Assembly: GCA_023846275.1 (NCBI GenBank) | Contig: CM043871.1 | Location: 33,200,578-33,264,577, forward strand | Reading direction: 5' to 3' | DNA from: Vanilla planifolia | Taxonomy: Eukaryota > Streptophyta > Magnoliopsida > Asparagales > Orchidaceae | DNA: 64,000 bases | Shown: in pieces, positions 1-38,267 of the stretch | Layout of the letters: the number at the start of each line of letters is the position of its first letter | Position numbering within the stretch: position 1 is the first letter of the stretch | Notes under the pieces: model-generated | Database searches by the model: none | Told to the model about the DNA's origin: nothing | What the model saw: the letters and a program-made list of their open reading frames with translations, nothing else | Made by a program: the position numbers and the translations under genes

Positions 1-552
1 AGAAAAGGTTTTTGTAGATCTTTCATCTAGATTTGAGAGGCCTTGGGGGCAAACAAGGTTTGTTGATTAAAAAAACCCTTGGGTAGGCTTGAATGGTTCT
101 TGAGGGCTTGGTTTGAGAGATTTGGAAAAGTTGTAAAAGGATGTTGATTTTCAAGACGACAAAGGAAGATATTTTTATGCCAAGCTTGAGAGGGAGCGTT
201 GAGCACTTGTAAAATTTGTTCCTTGATTTTCAAGAACTTGTTGAAAACTTTTTAAATCCATTTCTTGATTCTTGAGAATTTGTTACCTATTTTCTCTGCA
301 TTCCTTGATCGATTTGTTACCCAATTTACTTATCAAATATTTTCTTCTTTTCTAGTCAAAGAACACATTTGATTAGAAAAACTTTTAAAAATTTGTTATT
401 GTAATTTGTTATTTTTGTAGTTGTCTTTTTGTTCTTGATTATATTTGATATTTTGAAGTAACAACATTTGTCTCCTTCCTCTAGTATTTAGATATTTTGA
501 AAATATCACCTTGTGATAATCATCTTAATCTCCTGTGTGATTTATTATTCAG
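1..552. other. Intronic sequence upstream of the first visible ABCC13 exon; possible retroelement remnant
   Basis: This stretch ends in a splice acceptor (CAG at 550-552) and is therefore intron of the transporter gene. Around 165-205 it has a purine-rich run followed by TTGAG, which resembles the end of a Copia internal region, but no coding homology can be read. I see no exon here. The exon that should precede the first visible one lies outside the window. Confidence 0.4.
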
Positions 553-26723
<26,171 letters not shown>

Positions 26724-27710
26724 GGATCTGCCATTTTCATGGTTTCTTATTTAAGACCAGTTTTCTTCAAGACTTGTAGAAGAATTCACATGTCAGTCTA
26801 CTCTTTATACTTGGCTGTGGTTGTAGCTGATTTATTTATTCTACCAATGATACATTTTTTTAATGTTATGGTTTAGTGTGACTTCATTGAAGATTGTTGT
26901 TTCTATTGAATATTGTTTATAGAAAAATAGCTTTTTGTATGAGAAAAGAATTAGCAGCTTTTGAATGATGTTCCAGAAAGAAGCCTACATCTGTAGTTTC
27001 TGTGTATTACAATTAATATCATATATGCCCTTTGAGTTGATTTACTTGGCACTGCTTTGTCAAAACACTGCTATAAGAACTATTGAAAACATGAAAATGA
27101 CTAATCTAATTTAAGAAACCAAACAAAGACAAACTTTGATCATAACAAACATCCTTGAATGCATTAAACTTTGTTACACAAAAAAAAAATAAATCTTCAG
27201 CTTCTGAAACGGATGTATTAGCTAAAAGGTCTAGGTTAATGGATCTCAAACACACTGTCAAACATAATATAATCTAAACCTAAGTTAACTTATTCTTAAC
27301 CCATATCTTTATATTAACCCCACTAACCTTAACTCCATTCTCTTATATATGATCTCATTTGTGAACATTGTCTTCTTCTTTAATAAAATTTAACCCAAAA
27401 TATAACCAAATACAATACTATTCAAGCCTGCTCTAACCTAAGATAGTATCTAAATAGAATTTTAATCTTATCCCCACTAACATAGAGATAATTGGGTGGG
27501 TTAAATCAACCTCAATTAATCTGACCCCACGGATACCAAACAAGCCGTTAGATTTTCATGTTCAAATGGCATCATCTCTAAGTTTCATCATAAGACATAG
27601 AATTCTACACAAGATAGCAAAAACACCTTTAGGGCCAAAATTGGATCAAAACAGTTAAGAATCCCCAACCTTGGATTTTTCCATGCCAATTTTATAGCTT
27701 TTGAAGGAAT
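26724..27710. other. Intergenic region between convergent ABCC13 and GrpE genes
   Basis: It holds the two 3' UTRs. The first 300 bp are T-rich and likely belong to the transporter transcript. An A-run lies at 27180-27190. I see no coding sequence or repeat. Confidence 0.7.
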
Positions 27711-28764
27711 CTATAGAAACTCTTCAGCTAGAATTGGATCCTCTTCTTTTATAGAGCCATCCTGAAGAAATTCCTCAGGATCATCATCTTCCTTAGTTAC
27801 TTCTTCATCCTCCTCCTCCTCCTCTTCTACCCTTCTGAGTTCTGCAGGACCTGGGCCTGCAGACACCTTCACCATTGATGGACGCAGAAGCATCTCCCCA
27901 AGCTTGAAACCCATGCGAAACTCCTCCAGTATGATGCCATCTCCATACTCTGTTGAATCTTCCCTCATAATTGCCTCATGAAGCTTTGACAAAACATGGC
28001 AAACACTCAATTAGGTCTCTGAATTGAGGCCAATTAAATGTAAAAAAGCATCACATTGAAAAAGGAAGCAATCCTACCATAGGATCAAACGCACAGCCCA
28101 CAGTTTCAATCGATACCACACCCAGTGAGGTTAGAATCTCTCCAAATTGCTTGTAAATGCTCTGGTAACTGTACTGAATCTTCTCTTCTCCCTCCGTCTC
28201 TGTCCTTATCTGAGCTTTGGCCCTCTCAAAGTTATCCAAAACTGGCAAAAGCTCCCCAACGACCTCTCCCTTGACATTCTCCACCAATGAAACCCTCTCC
28301 CTCTCCGTCCTCTTCCTGAAATTCTCAAAATCTGCACTCATTCTCAACAAACGATCCTTCTCCACCTGAAGCTCCTCATGCAGGGAAGCAACTCTGCCTT
28401 CGAGGGAGCTCTTTTCGTCTTCCATGGCCCGAAACAACGCTTCTATTTCAGCAACCTCGCCCTCGTCTTCCCTTTCCAAAGCCCCTTTGTATGATTCCAG
28501 TGTTGCCTTTACCGTCGAATCGCCCCCAAACATAGAACCGTTTTCGGAACGGGATTCTTCACCTTCCTCCGTCTCGGCAGCGTTTCCGACGGAAGCCGGA
28601 GGTCGGGAGGAGGAGGAGAACCGGGGACGGTGAACAATTCGAAGAGTGATGCAGGCGGCGGGTTGCTTGAAGCGAAGACTCGGAGGGGTTCGAAGAGATT
28701 CCCGCGACGGAATGCCGAAGCTGGAGACAGCGAGGAGAGATGAACTTCCAATGATCAAAGCCAT
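27711..28764 (-). CDS. Chloroplast-type GrpE nucleotide exchange factor for Hsp70
   Basis: GrpE releases ADP from DnaK-type Hsp70; plant versions with this kind of leader serve the chloroplast Hsp70. The CDS joins exon 1 (28764-28078) and exon 2 (27983-27711), 319 residues. The donor is ATG/GTAGG and the acceptor CAAAG. Residues 1 to about 60 are rich in Ser, Arg and Pro with few acidic residues, as in a transit peptide. An acidic linker follows, then a long helix (about 95-160) with the family motif RMSADFENFRKRTERER at 141-157 and LLPVLDNFERA at 172-182. The beta domain carries ILEEFRMGFKLGEMLLRPSM (residues 247-266). The tail is strongly acidic (a run of six Glu). I chose the ATG at 28764 because it starts the leader-like sequence. 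The frame also stays open to an ATG at 28935. It resembles Arabidopsis CGE proteins. Confidence 0.95.
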
Positions 28765-29047
28765 GGGAAGAGATGACGACGAGGGATGCGGGAAGAAGGC
28801 GCTGCCATTTATGTTTGGACGAGGAGAACGAGAAAAACGATGGATCAACCAAGGAAGGTTCCTCCGACCTCCGTATCTTCTCTTCTTCTTTTGGGTCAAG
28901 TAAGATAACTTGTTTAATGTAATAGAAACAAACATTTAATACAATTCATATAATTAAAAAGCCTTCACAAGCAGATACAATGTTCACAACTGCTGCTTCT
29001 TCAGCTAACGTAGAGTAGTAATCTCAACTGCTGGTTCTTCCATTATT
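28765..29047 (-). promoter_or_regulatory. 283-bp region between the zinc-finger gene and GrpE: shared 3' end and promoter space
   Basis: The stop of the upstream zinc-finger gene and the start of GrpE are on the same strand and only 283 bp apart. Both the 3' UTR of one gene and the promoter and 5' UTR of the other must fit here. I cannot point to a convincing TATA box. The half nearer GrpE is translatable in the GrpE frame. Confidence 0.5.
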
Positions 29048-31483
29048 TCATGGTTGTTCTTCATCCTTCCCAGGTTTAACCTTTAAAACGTTGTTATTTT
29101 TCCTATGCCTCTTCCCAGAAAGGTGAGATTCCATGGCCACTTGGCTGCTACACTGCACCCTGCACAGGCTGCACCAAATCCTCTGATTCTTCCCTTGAGA
29201 AATCTTAATCTTCTTCAAGGTTCCTCCATTAGCTGAAGCACCCACCTTTGATTTAGAGTCATCACTCTTCTTCAAAATGGGTTTTTTACAAGATAGCAAC
29301 AACTTGGTGTTCTCTTTATGTTTTTTCCCTTGAACATGCTCTTTGAGGCCTTCCTCGTTCGGGCTGGTAACCTTGCAAAGGGCACAGCCCCATTGCTTTT
29401 GCATCGTTCTCGGTTCATCGTGAACCTTTCTTTTAACACCAGATGATTCCGAGGATTCGGTCTACAAACGAAGTCGAAGATTAAAATTTCTCTATTAATG
29501 AATCTTGATTTAAAAGACCAGCCCTAAGTAGAAAAGGAACATGACATAACATTTATTAACTTTGTAAATGATTAAGCAATCAATGATAAAATTGAGATAT
29601 GCTTCTTCTAAACATGATTGGTTTGGTTCGATTCACAATGATTCATTTCAACTTAAGAGTAATTCTGACTCAGATACCATTCACAATTTGGCCTCACATT
29701 ATCTATAAGGAGTTGTTGCCTACAAATTAGATGTCTTTACTGAACAGAGGTAATCTGCCAACCCACAACCATGTTGGTTTCAGGTTGGTATCTATGCTTA
29801 ATTATGCCATAATCCTTTAATGCTCAAAACAATTCAATGCTTAATCACAATTTGAACTCTTTAATGCTTCCTAAAGAATTTAAATGCTTAAACATCAAAT
29901 TAACTCTTCAATTCAATGAAACTTTGGCAAACAAGATGAAATGATAGAAGAATGGTTCACAAGCTCTTTATCATTTGCAACTATGATATCTAAAATAAGA
30001 TTAATAGTGACATATTGTGCCCATGAAAAGATATTTGAGCTAAATGGAGAAAACCATTTGAGAAGTTTTATGATTACGTTTAAGTTATGAACCACTAATA
30101 ATATCTGTAAGGCTAAACTATTGATATTGAATACTTCATTTGATATCGATGCATATTCGACATTCCATGAGGCATATTGAATTTGAAAACTAAATTCAAA
30201 CGAACAATACTCCTAGATGCTTGCCCAAGACTTGCTTGATGTTTATAATTTGGTAACAATATGATAGAAAATTAAATGCAACCATTTATAAGAATAAACT
30301 AAAAGAGAAAATTAAAGGAAATAGTTTCCTCAACATTGCATATGAAATTTTTTCAATTTTAGGCTAAAAGTTGCATTCCTCTTCAATGTTTTGTATATTT
30401 TTTGAATTATATGTGATTAAAGAAATTGTCATATCTTTAGATATTTTTGAAATTTGTATTTGTATCATATGTTTGATGACAATGATTTAATTCTAAAGAT
30501 TTTAATTGTTATATTTATAAAAACTTAGAATATAATCATAACGAGATGTAAAAACTCAAATGTCATGCCTCTTGTCTAGAAAAGAAGAAAGCAATGCATA
30601 CATGAATTACATCTCTTTTGTGCATACCAATGCTATAAATTTATAACTTTTATTTTATTTTAATTATCTTTATCATATTTAATTGTCATCATATCAATGA
30701 AGTATCATGCCCATACCCCTATAGAGTTACTACCATGCTTCTTAGCCTTCATGAGTACAAACATCAAACCTAAAGGAAAGCACTTGTGATGCTAACATAA
30801 GCATGCTTCAAGACAACATTAATGGCAAATCATGCTAGATGGAAAAGTATTAACAAAGAAGACAATTACCTCATTAGACGTCGAAGGCGTCTCAGATTTG
30901 CAAGGAAGCAAACGCTGCCCGGCCATGCTGTGGTGAAGAAATGGCTGTCCAACATCAACACCAGTTTTATTCTGGAACAAAGCCGACGGTGAGTTCTCGT
31001 GAAACGCAACATTGGCCGCGTCCCGCATCCATCCCCTCCCCAATGGCGCATCAACGCGACATTCCAGTAAGAACGGCATCCGGTGGCCATGCATAACCAC
31101 CCCTCTTGTACCCGAGAGCGCCGTCCACCTCTCCATCCGAAGCCTCCTCGCCTCCGCGATCCGCTCCATTTGGATCTCCCTCATCACCTCCTCCTCCAAG
31201 GCCCACCTCCAACCCTCTTTGGCCAGGATCTCCTCGCGGATCTTCCGCTTCTGGTCCTCACGCTCCATCGCCTCCCTGGTCGAGCTTCCCAGCGGTAGGG
31301 TGTACATTCCGGCGCTTCCATATAGTTCCACTGATCCGCAAAAGTGAATAAAATAATGAAATCGGATACCGATGGCCACTTCGGCATAGAATGCTAGGGT
31401 TTGTCGCACTTACTCCGACGAGCCTGTGAGGCGAAGTATCCATTTCCCACCCATTCGTTGCCTGTGCGAGGATTGTTGTACAT
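29048..31483 (-). CDS. Protein with two U1-type C2H2 zinc fingers
   Basis: Three exons on the minus strand: 31483-31414, 31330-30870 and 29461-29048, giving 314 residues. Phases agree: exon 1 ends with one base that combines with TG to make Met. The start is the ATG at 31483, which gives MYNNPRTGNEWVGNGYF. Residues 45-90 form a charged helix rich in Glu, Arg and Lys (MEREDQKRKIREEILAKE). The fingers lie in exon 3: C203-C206-H219-H225 and C274-C277-H290-H296, both CX2CX12HX5H with G-K-[KR]-H, the spacing of U1/matrin-type fingers that bind double-stranded RNA or other nucleic acids. A Lys-rich linker joins them. Its specific function is unknown to me. The 1.4-kb second intron is AT-rich. Confidence 0.87.
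29462..30869 (-). other. 1.4-kb intron of the zinc-finger gene
   Basis: The donor is GAG/GTAATT at 30869 and the acceptor TTTGTAG at 29462. The sequence between is AT-rich with no recognised element. Confidence 0.8.
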
Positions 31484-31640
31484 GGCCGAGAAAGGGAAAA
31501 GGAGATTCGGGATTAGGGTTTAGGGTTAGCTCCAACCGAAGAATTAGAAAATTTAAACTGCCGAGAATAAACAACTTAAATTATTTTAACGATTTTAAAA
31601 TATAAAATAAATTAAATATGAATTTAAAGAATCAGAAAGG
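31484..31640 (-). promoter_or_regulatory. Probable promoter and 5' UTR of the zinc-finger gene
   Basis: About 150 bp separate the start codon from the first Gypsy-like sequence. On the coding strand there is the plant telobox-like string AAACCCTAA (31515-31523), an element often found upstream of plant genes for RNA and translation proteins. The proximal promoter must be short or lie inside the retroelement. Confidence 0.45.
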
Positions 31641-33028
31641 TTCCATTATGTAAAAATCCAATATTGTAATTTAATTTTAAAATTTTTGTTCAAGACATTA
31701 AATGGTTTGATGAGAAAAAAAGATTTCATAAATTTAAATAAAAATTTAAGATAAAGATGATGAAATTTGATTGGGATAAAACTTTAAATTAAGTGTGGGT
31801 GAAGAGTTTGAATACATTATAAGTTAGATTAATACAATACGGTGATATTTTGATTGAAAGACTTGATTTAAATTGTTTTGTATGCATGACGTTATTTGAG
31901 ATAGTATATTATTATTTAGGATATCTTGACGATGAAGAAAAGACACCGACACAATAGACATTATGGAGGCATAGTCAAATGTGGCAATGTGTGGAGGTTG
32001 CTCATTAGGGCAATAATGGGTGTGCGTAAATGCACAAGAGGGTGAGTAGCTAATGCGAGTGAGTGTTGTGGGTGTTGTGCAAGTCAGCATGAGACAGAAC
32101 AGATTGGTAGTGGTTGGCAAAAGTTAGGGCTGGTCAACGAGGGTTAAGTTGGTCGGTCATGATCAGTAGGTCACACGATTCTGTGTAGGTAAAAGAGTGT
32201 CTAAGTGAGTTGACACCAGTCAGCATAGGCTGACGTGAGTAGGAGCAAGTCAATGGAAGTTGACACATGTTAGAGTGTGGTCAACTTTGGAGCTCTTCTT
32301 GGGTAGTGTTGGTAGTTTTTAAAAAGTTGTGGGCAAGTATGGTGTTTTGAAATACCTAAAAATGAGTGCTATCAAGTGTCACCCCCTCCCTCCCCTCAGG
32401 AAGATGCAAACAACTCAACAGAGGAGAAAAAAAAAGATACAATGGTTTTGAGGGCTCAAGAAGCAGCTAAGACGCAAAGTCTACTTCCAACGATGGAAGA
32501 GAGAAGATGGCAAGGGCTTTTAGGGAAAAGAAGAACTCAGGTGTAGCGAATGTGAGATTTTCAAACCTCAACTGAGTGTAGCTTGGCCTGCTAATGATCC
32601 CTAATCTCTATTCGACGTAGAAACTCTCTCTTACCCCTCTTAACAAATAAGAAGGGTGCCCCTTATAGTGATGCTTGGCAGATATCAAATCCATATCAGA
32701 TCTTGCTTCCCTTTTTTTTATTTTGGAATGGGGATGGTTTCCAAGAAACTTGATAAACTGTGGTAGTTTTTTCAATCTAATCTTTGCTTCTTTATTTAAT
32801 ACTTATTTATTCGAAAAATAAATTTAGGGAATGTGAACAAAGATTTACCTAGGACAATGATGAGGAAGTTCGAATGAATGAAAGTTTCAAATTAGTTGGG
32901 ATTAAAATTTGAGCACACTTTTAGGACAAGTTGATGTGATGTAACAAAGTTTCAGTCAAACGACTTTAATTTGCGAGTATGTGACATTATTGAAAGAAGT
33001 CTCGTTGATGTTGAGATAGTGCGGTAAG

Positions 33029-33358
33029 ATGTAACAATGACTCTACTTAGATCGGTGGTGACTTGGTCAAGATCGGCGACAATTCAACAGGGATTAGCTG
33101 CGACTCAGATAGAATCAGCGACAACTTGCCCAGGATCTGCATTGACTTGGTCAGGATTGGCAATGACTCGGTCGAATCGGTGGAGACTCGGCTAGATCGG
33201 TGACAAATTGTCTTGGATCTATGGCGAATCAGCCAAGATCATCGACTAATCAACCTGGATCGATGATAAGTTGCCTGGAGCTTGGCAAGTCAGTTGGATG
33301 TGCTGTGAAACGCTCGAAATTGGTCTCGAATCGCCTAGGATCGGTGTCAAATCTACTC
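33029..33358. repeat. Minisatellite of 21-bp units, about 15 copies
   Basis: Degenerate copies follow the consensus GATCGGYGACNACTYGGYYAR, for example at 33050, 33071 and 33134. Most units are exactly 21 bp; a few are 19-20. The array sits in a P block of the Gypsy mosaic and is more G+C-rich than its surroundings. Confidence 0.85.
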
Positions 33359-33377
33359 AAAGGAGATGATGAATCAG

Positions 33378-33590
33378 CTGAGCAAGCTCGAGTCAGTGTA
33401 GGTAGACACGGCTTGGCTCAGACAAGTGCAAGTAGGCATGGGTCGACGCTAGTTGGCTCAGGCAGGTGCGAGTTAGCTCAGGTATGCCCGAGCCAGTTCT
33501 GGTGAACGGGGGTTGGTGCGAGTCAACACAAGTTGATGCTAGTCGATGAGTTGATGTGGGTTGGCGCGAGTCGACCCTGGTGTGTGGGAT
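33378..33590. repeat. Second minisatellite with a GGTGCGAGTCGAC-like core
   Basis: Loosely repeated phrases such as 'ggtgcgagt', 'gtcgac', 'gttggctcag' and 'gttgatg' alternate every 13-26 bp. Related phrases appear in the other P blocks at 32210-32275 and 40970-41100, so the repeat is part of the element family. Confidence 0.7.
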
Positions 33591-33839
33591 GGCATGGTCT
33601 TGATTTTTGATACAGGATGTGGGTTGACAAAGGTGTGTGTAGACAGCTTTTAAAAAGTTGTTTTCAAACACAATTTTAAATCCCTAAAACAGCCACCAAC
33701 GCTTGGGAAGACAAAGATTTTCTCCTGCAATAAGAAAATGCGATGAGGGGTTTCGAGGCTTTGAAGTGAAGAAAACATGGGATCGATGACAGAGGAGAAG
33801 AAATCAGTGAGGGGTCCAGCAAACCCAAGATTGCGGACG

Positions 33840-36350
33840 AAGGAAGATGAAGCTCGCACATCTTGCTATTGATCTCTGATGACGACTGGGAAGGTTTCGA
33901 TCACGTTAGATGGGTTTCTTGAAGCTAATCCTTCTTTTGCTCCTTCCCCTCTCTCCATGCTTCAGCTTCCTCCAATCCCCCTTGTCTTTGACAGAAAAGG
34001 GGATTATAGCAACACTTGGGGAATGACACTAAGACCACGTCATATTTCTTTTTCCGTTTTTTAATTTGGCTTAATAATTTTTCAAGTGAACCCGATGAAG
34101 TATGGTAGGTTATTCATACTTTTTTTTGAAGTTTTAACTGTATCTTTATTTGGACTCCCAACTCTTTATACCATCATTTATGTTTTAATGAAAAATTGCA
34201 TGTAATCTTTCTAGAAAAATGATTTATCTATGAAACCATCAAGGATGTTATAAAACAAAGATATATCAATAATATTGTTATTCGACAATAATTTGAAGCA
34301 TGAAAAAGCAATGATCAAATGTTTTGTTAAAGTTATGAATGGACATGATACAAAATAAGTTTTTCTTGAGATTTTCGTACTACAAATAATTGTTCAAAGA
34401 GAGAGAGAGAGATCTAAGTAGTACTTCTTAAATATATCATGTAACATAGCTGTAATGAGAGAAAAGAGTGGGGGTAAGAGCATGCTTCCCTAAGCCTTCA
34501 TGTGATAGAGAACCGATGAAGGAAGAGAAGTCTAAACCTTGTCTCTTATACCCTATGTGCAAGAGTTATGAGAAAAAGAAGAAGCAGAGGTCATCTCTCT
34601 CAATATTTTCTAATATTTTCGTGGCAACAAAATGCATCGGGAATACACTAATCAAGCTTTAAGTGATGCTAGAATTTTTAATAAACTTTGTTAATGATCC
34701 TTAGTCATGTCAATTAAAAGAACAAAAAATGAGAGTTAATAAAATATGTTAACTCATACCTTTAGTGTCTTTACCTTTCAGGGGTAAAACTTTTTCAAGT
34801 GATCCCCACTCTAAGTATGTGAGAGCTTTTTGAGTATGACTGCTTTCATCCGATGATAACGTAGATAATCTTAAAAGGGCAATTACCTTTGTCTTTTAAT
34901 GTCACTGAAGAGCATGATTATCTTCATTGGTTCTTTCAATGATACTTAGTCTTGCAAGCTTGTTAGAAATAAAATTTAGTTCAGAGACTTTTATCTGATA
35001 CTCCTGGAAGCAACATTCTTTCAATAATCTCTTAATTAAGACTTTTGACGGCCTTACATTCAATAGTTGTGTGCCAAAGATGCTTATGATATTTACAGAA
35101 TTTCATTATGTCCTAATTATTTCCCAATAGTGGTCTTAATTTTTTATATAATCTATCTTTTTTAATAGTTGTCAAAATTTCTTTCAAATGTGCACTTAAG
35201 GGAGTACTGAAATATTGAGAACAATATCCTTGTCGATCATAAGGAGCCCTCCATGGGTAATCTTTATCATCTTGTGGCCTTTTCCATCTCTAATCGAGGG
35301 GCTTGGAAGTGACAATTCATTCTCTTTCGATTTTATAGATAGAGCTAAAGAGAATTCCTCTTTATTGATGAAACAAATAGCTCTATTAAAGATTTTTTGT
35401 AATGATTTTAGTAGACACCTGACCAAGTGTTTTTAGAAATCTCCTAGTTGAAAAGATCTGACGAAGGCTGGTATGTCAAGAGTCCTCTTGATCAATCTCT
35501 TTAAAAGCTTATTTGAAACATTAGAGGTAGGCTCGAATTAGTTCTAATTGATGTTGCTTTAAATCAAGAAGAGATTCAGAGACATTTTTAAGTTTAACAC
35601 AACTAATGAAGGAGGATAAAAATAACATTTTGAGTTGGTCAAATAAAAAAATTGACCTAGAAGATAATTTTTAGAACCATTTTGAAGTTGCATCTTTAAG
35701 ATAAGTAAAAAAATTTGCATAAGATGGGCCCAATCATGATATGTAAAGAGATAATTATCTCAATTTTTTTTAAAAAAATATAAGAATTTGAATTGCTAAA
35801 ATAAAATGTAGAGTTAGGTAGTTAAAGTTTAAAAGATAAAAGAGTCAAAATGATATCTTCAATAAAAGGAGAAATCTCCTTATTGACATTTATGTTATAT
35901 CCCTATTGTCAAAATATATGAGGCTCACCATTAGGGAGACATAAGTGTTCTTGATCAAAAGAAGGAGCTCATGGCATTGCAAGATCAGGTTGAAAATATA
36001 AATAATTTCAGTTTGAATTGAAGGGTCTTGGGTTGTATGGTATTGATAGATTGGTAGAAAACTGTGAAGAGATGAGCACTTGAAGATTTTGTGAAATAGG
36101 TGTAATGTAATGAGGTTCGGATGTTATGGGTAGAGCTTCGAGTGTCTCTTTATTATAAGGAGAGAGATTTTGGTATATTTGATAAAGTTTCGTTTAATAA
36201 GACGGTCAAACTTTTTCCAATTTACTCTCTTATAAGCATAGAAAGGTGAAAAAAATCTTGTAAAGTACTTTATTTATCGTTACAATAAACAAAAAGGATT
36301 ACCAATAGGCCAATAAAGAGGTCTTAAATTTGTGAAATTTGAGGTGTAGT
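33840..36350 (-). pseudogene. Deletion-fused Gypsy derivative: gag joined directly to the end of pol
   Basis: Reading the minus strand: gag-like sequence (36000-34860) runs directly into a short segment at 34760-34850 that matches the integrase C-terminal end of the second copy (around 37475-37540), then block Q. The whole of protease to integrase core is missing. Every frame is interrupted, so it is non-coding now. Confidence 0.65.
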
Positions 36351-37459
36351 GATCTCCACCGCCTGTTGGTTACGACTATCAGATGCTTCCCGACCGGTCT
36401 ACGACAACGACTGTCAGAGCTTCGGTGGAAGGCGATGGTTGCTCGTCTTGCGACCGGTCTACGACGACGACTGTGAAGGTTTTGACCATGCTAAAGGGGC
36501 TTCCCGAAGCTAATCCTTCTTCTGCACCTTCTCCCTTTCTCCATGCTTCCACTTCCTCCAATCCCCCTTGCAGCTGATAGAAAGGGGGATTTACAGCGAT
36601 GCTCAATGAATGGTGCCAAGACCTCTTTAGATTTCCTTTTCCATTCTTTAATAATGTGTGGTGGTTTTTTTGGAGAATCCGACGAAGTGTGGTAAATTTT
36701 CTACACTATTTTTTTCAAAGGATTTTTTTTTTGCATCTTTAATTCTTTAACTTTTTATACCATCATTTTATATTGTAATGAATAGTTGTCTACAAACAGA
36801 TGACATGCAATGCTTTTGGAAAGAGGATTCACCCATGGAACTCTTGAGTTGTTGACTTTTCGAAAGAATGCCGTCCTTGCATTGCCTTGAAAAACTATCA
36901 AAGGTAATTACACTCTTATAAGGTAATGTGAAAATGTAATGGTTGAGCTTTTTGAGGCTTTTGATAAAGGTGATGAAGGGAGAGCATTTTATGAGATGAC
37001 GATGAATGAGGGTAAGATACAAACTAGCTCTTTTCAAGGTTTTCATGCTACCAAAAATCATCAAAAGAGAGAGAGAGAGAGAGAGTAAAGGACATGACTA
37101 TACTTTTTAAATCATGTAACACAATTGTGACGAGAGAAAAGAGAGGAGATCAAGATTATGCTTTCTAAAGACTTCATGTGATGGAACACCAATAAAGGAT
37201 GAGATGAAGTCAAGTCCTTATCTCTCGTATCCTTTGTACAAGAGTTAAGAGGAGTAAAAGGGGTCAAGGCCATCTCCCTCAATACTTTTCAACATTTTGG
37301 CTACAACGAGAGATATCAAGAATGTACTAGTCAAGCTTCCAAATATTTGTTAAGTGGTGCTAAGTTATTTTATTAGATCTTGAAAAGGGTTCTCAGTTAT
37401 GTTGATTAGTCAAGAGAATCAACATATAGATTCTTCATCGAAAGCCACTAGAATAAATT

Positions 37460-37650
37460 AACACATAACTTTAGTGACATTTACCTTTTAGGGATAGAAT
37501 TTTTTTGGTGGTCTCCAATCCAAATTTTTGGGAGCTTAATATCGTCTTATGTCTAAAGTTGGTAAGCTTTTGGCCTAACAACTTCTTTAATAAGATATGG
37601 ACCCTCCTAATTTGGGGATAATTTATCAAACCATTCTTGTAGTTTTGAGA
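37460..37650 (-). pseudogene. Gypsy integrase C-terminal fragment
   Basis: On the minus strand the sequence reads LSPN.EGPYLIKEVVRPKAY, the typical end of Ty3-gypsy integrase ('W-E-G-P-[YF]-x-[IV]...G-A-Y'). It breaks off upstream, and block Q follows it in the direction of transcription. Confidence 0.75.
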
Positions 37651-38267
37651 TTTCATATTTCCTAAAAACAAGATATTAGATTTTGTAAGGATTGTTGTGT
37701 TGAAAAATCATAAAAGTTTGTAAGAAAGTTTAAAATCATCATATTCAGTTATGTAAAAAGTAATTTTGTAGTTTAATCTTAAAATATTTGTTCAAAACAT
37801 TAAATGACTTGATGTGAAAAGGAGATTAAAAAAATTTAAACAAAAACTTACTTAGGGCGAGGGTGAGGAAGCTTGATCAGGATAGAGCTTCCAAATAAGT
37901 ATGGGCAAAGAGTTTAAGCACATTTTGAGTCGGATTGGCACAATGCGGTGAAATTTCGATTAAAAGGCTCAACTGAAATTGTTTTGTGCGTACGATGCTA
38001 TTTAACATAGTTCGTCATTATTTAGGATGTCCTGGCAATGTTAGAAACGAAAGCGATGAGATTAACATTGTGCAATGCAGTCGAGTATGGAGTGATGTGG
38101 TTGGGTGTCAGGTTGATTAGTATGGCCAAAATGGGCATGTGCTAATGCGTACGAGAGTGAGCAACAATCACGATTGAGTGTTGTGGCTGTTGTGCAGGTC
38201 AATGCAAGACAATACAGGGTGGCATGGGTTTGTGCATATTAGAGTTGGTCAGCAGGGATCAGTAAGG

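Noticed and set aside
28424..28903. Plus-strand and alternative-frame ORFs within GrpE exon 1
   Set aside because: They lie in the shadow of the conserved GrpE frame, which carries the recognisable family motifs.
31012..31351. Plus-strand Pro/Ser/Leu-rich ORFs of 71-111 codons
   Set aside because: They are antisense to the G+C-rich exon 2 of the zinc-finger gene, whose frame has matching splice phases; the ORFs are a by-product of base composition.
33200..33671. Open frames of 92-101 codons on both strands
   Set aside because: They arise from the 21-bp and GTCGAC-type minisatellites and have repeated low-information peptides.
35196..35436. Overlapping plus and minus ORFs of 73-76 codons
   Set aside because: They sit in the antisense Gypsy gag remnant. 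The minus frame is a relic of gag, not a host gene, and the plus frame is its shadow.
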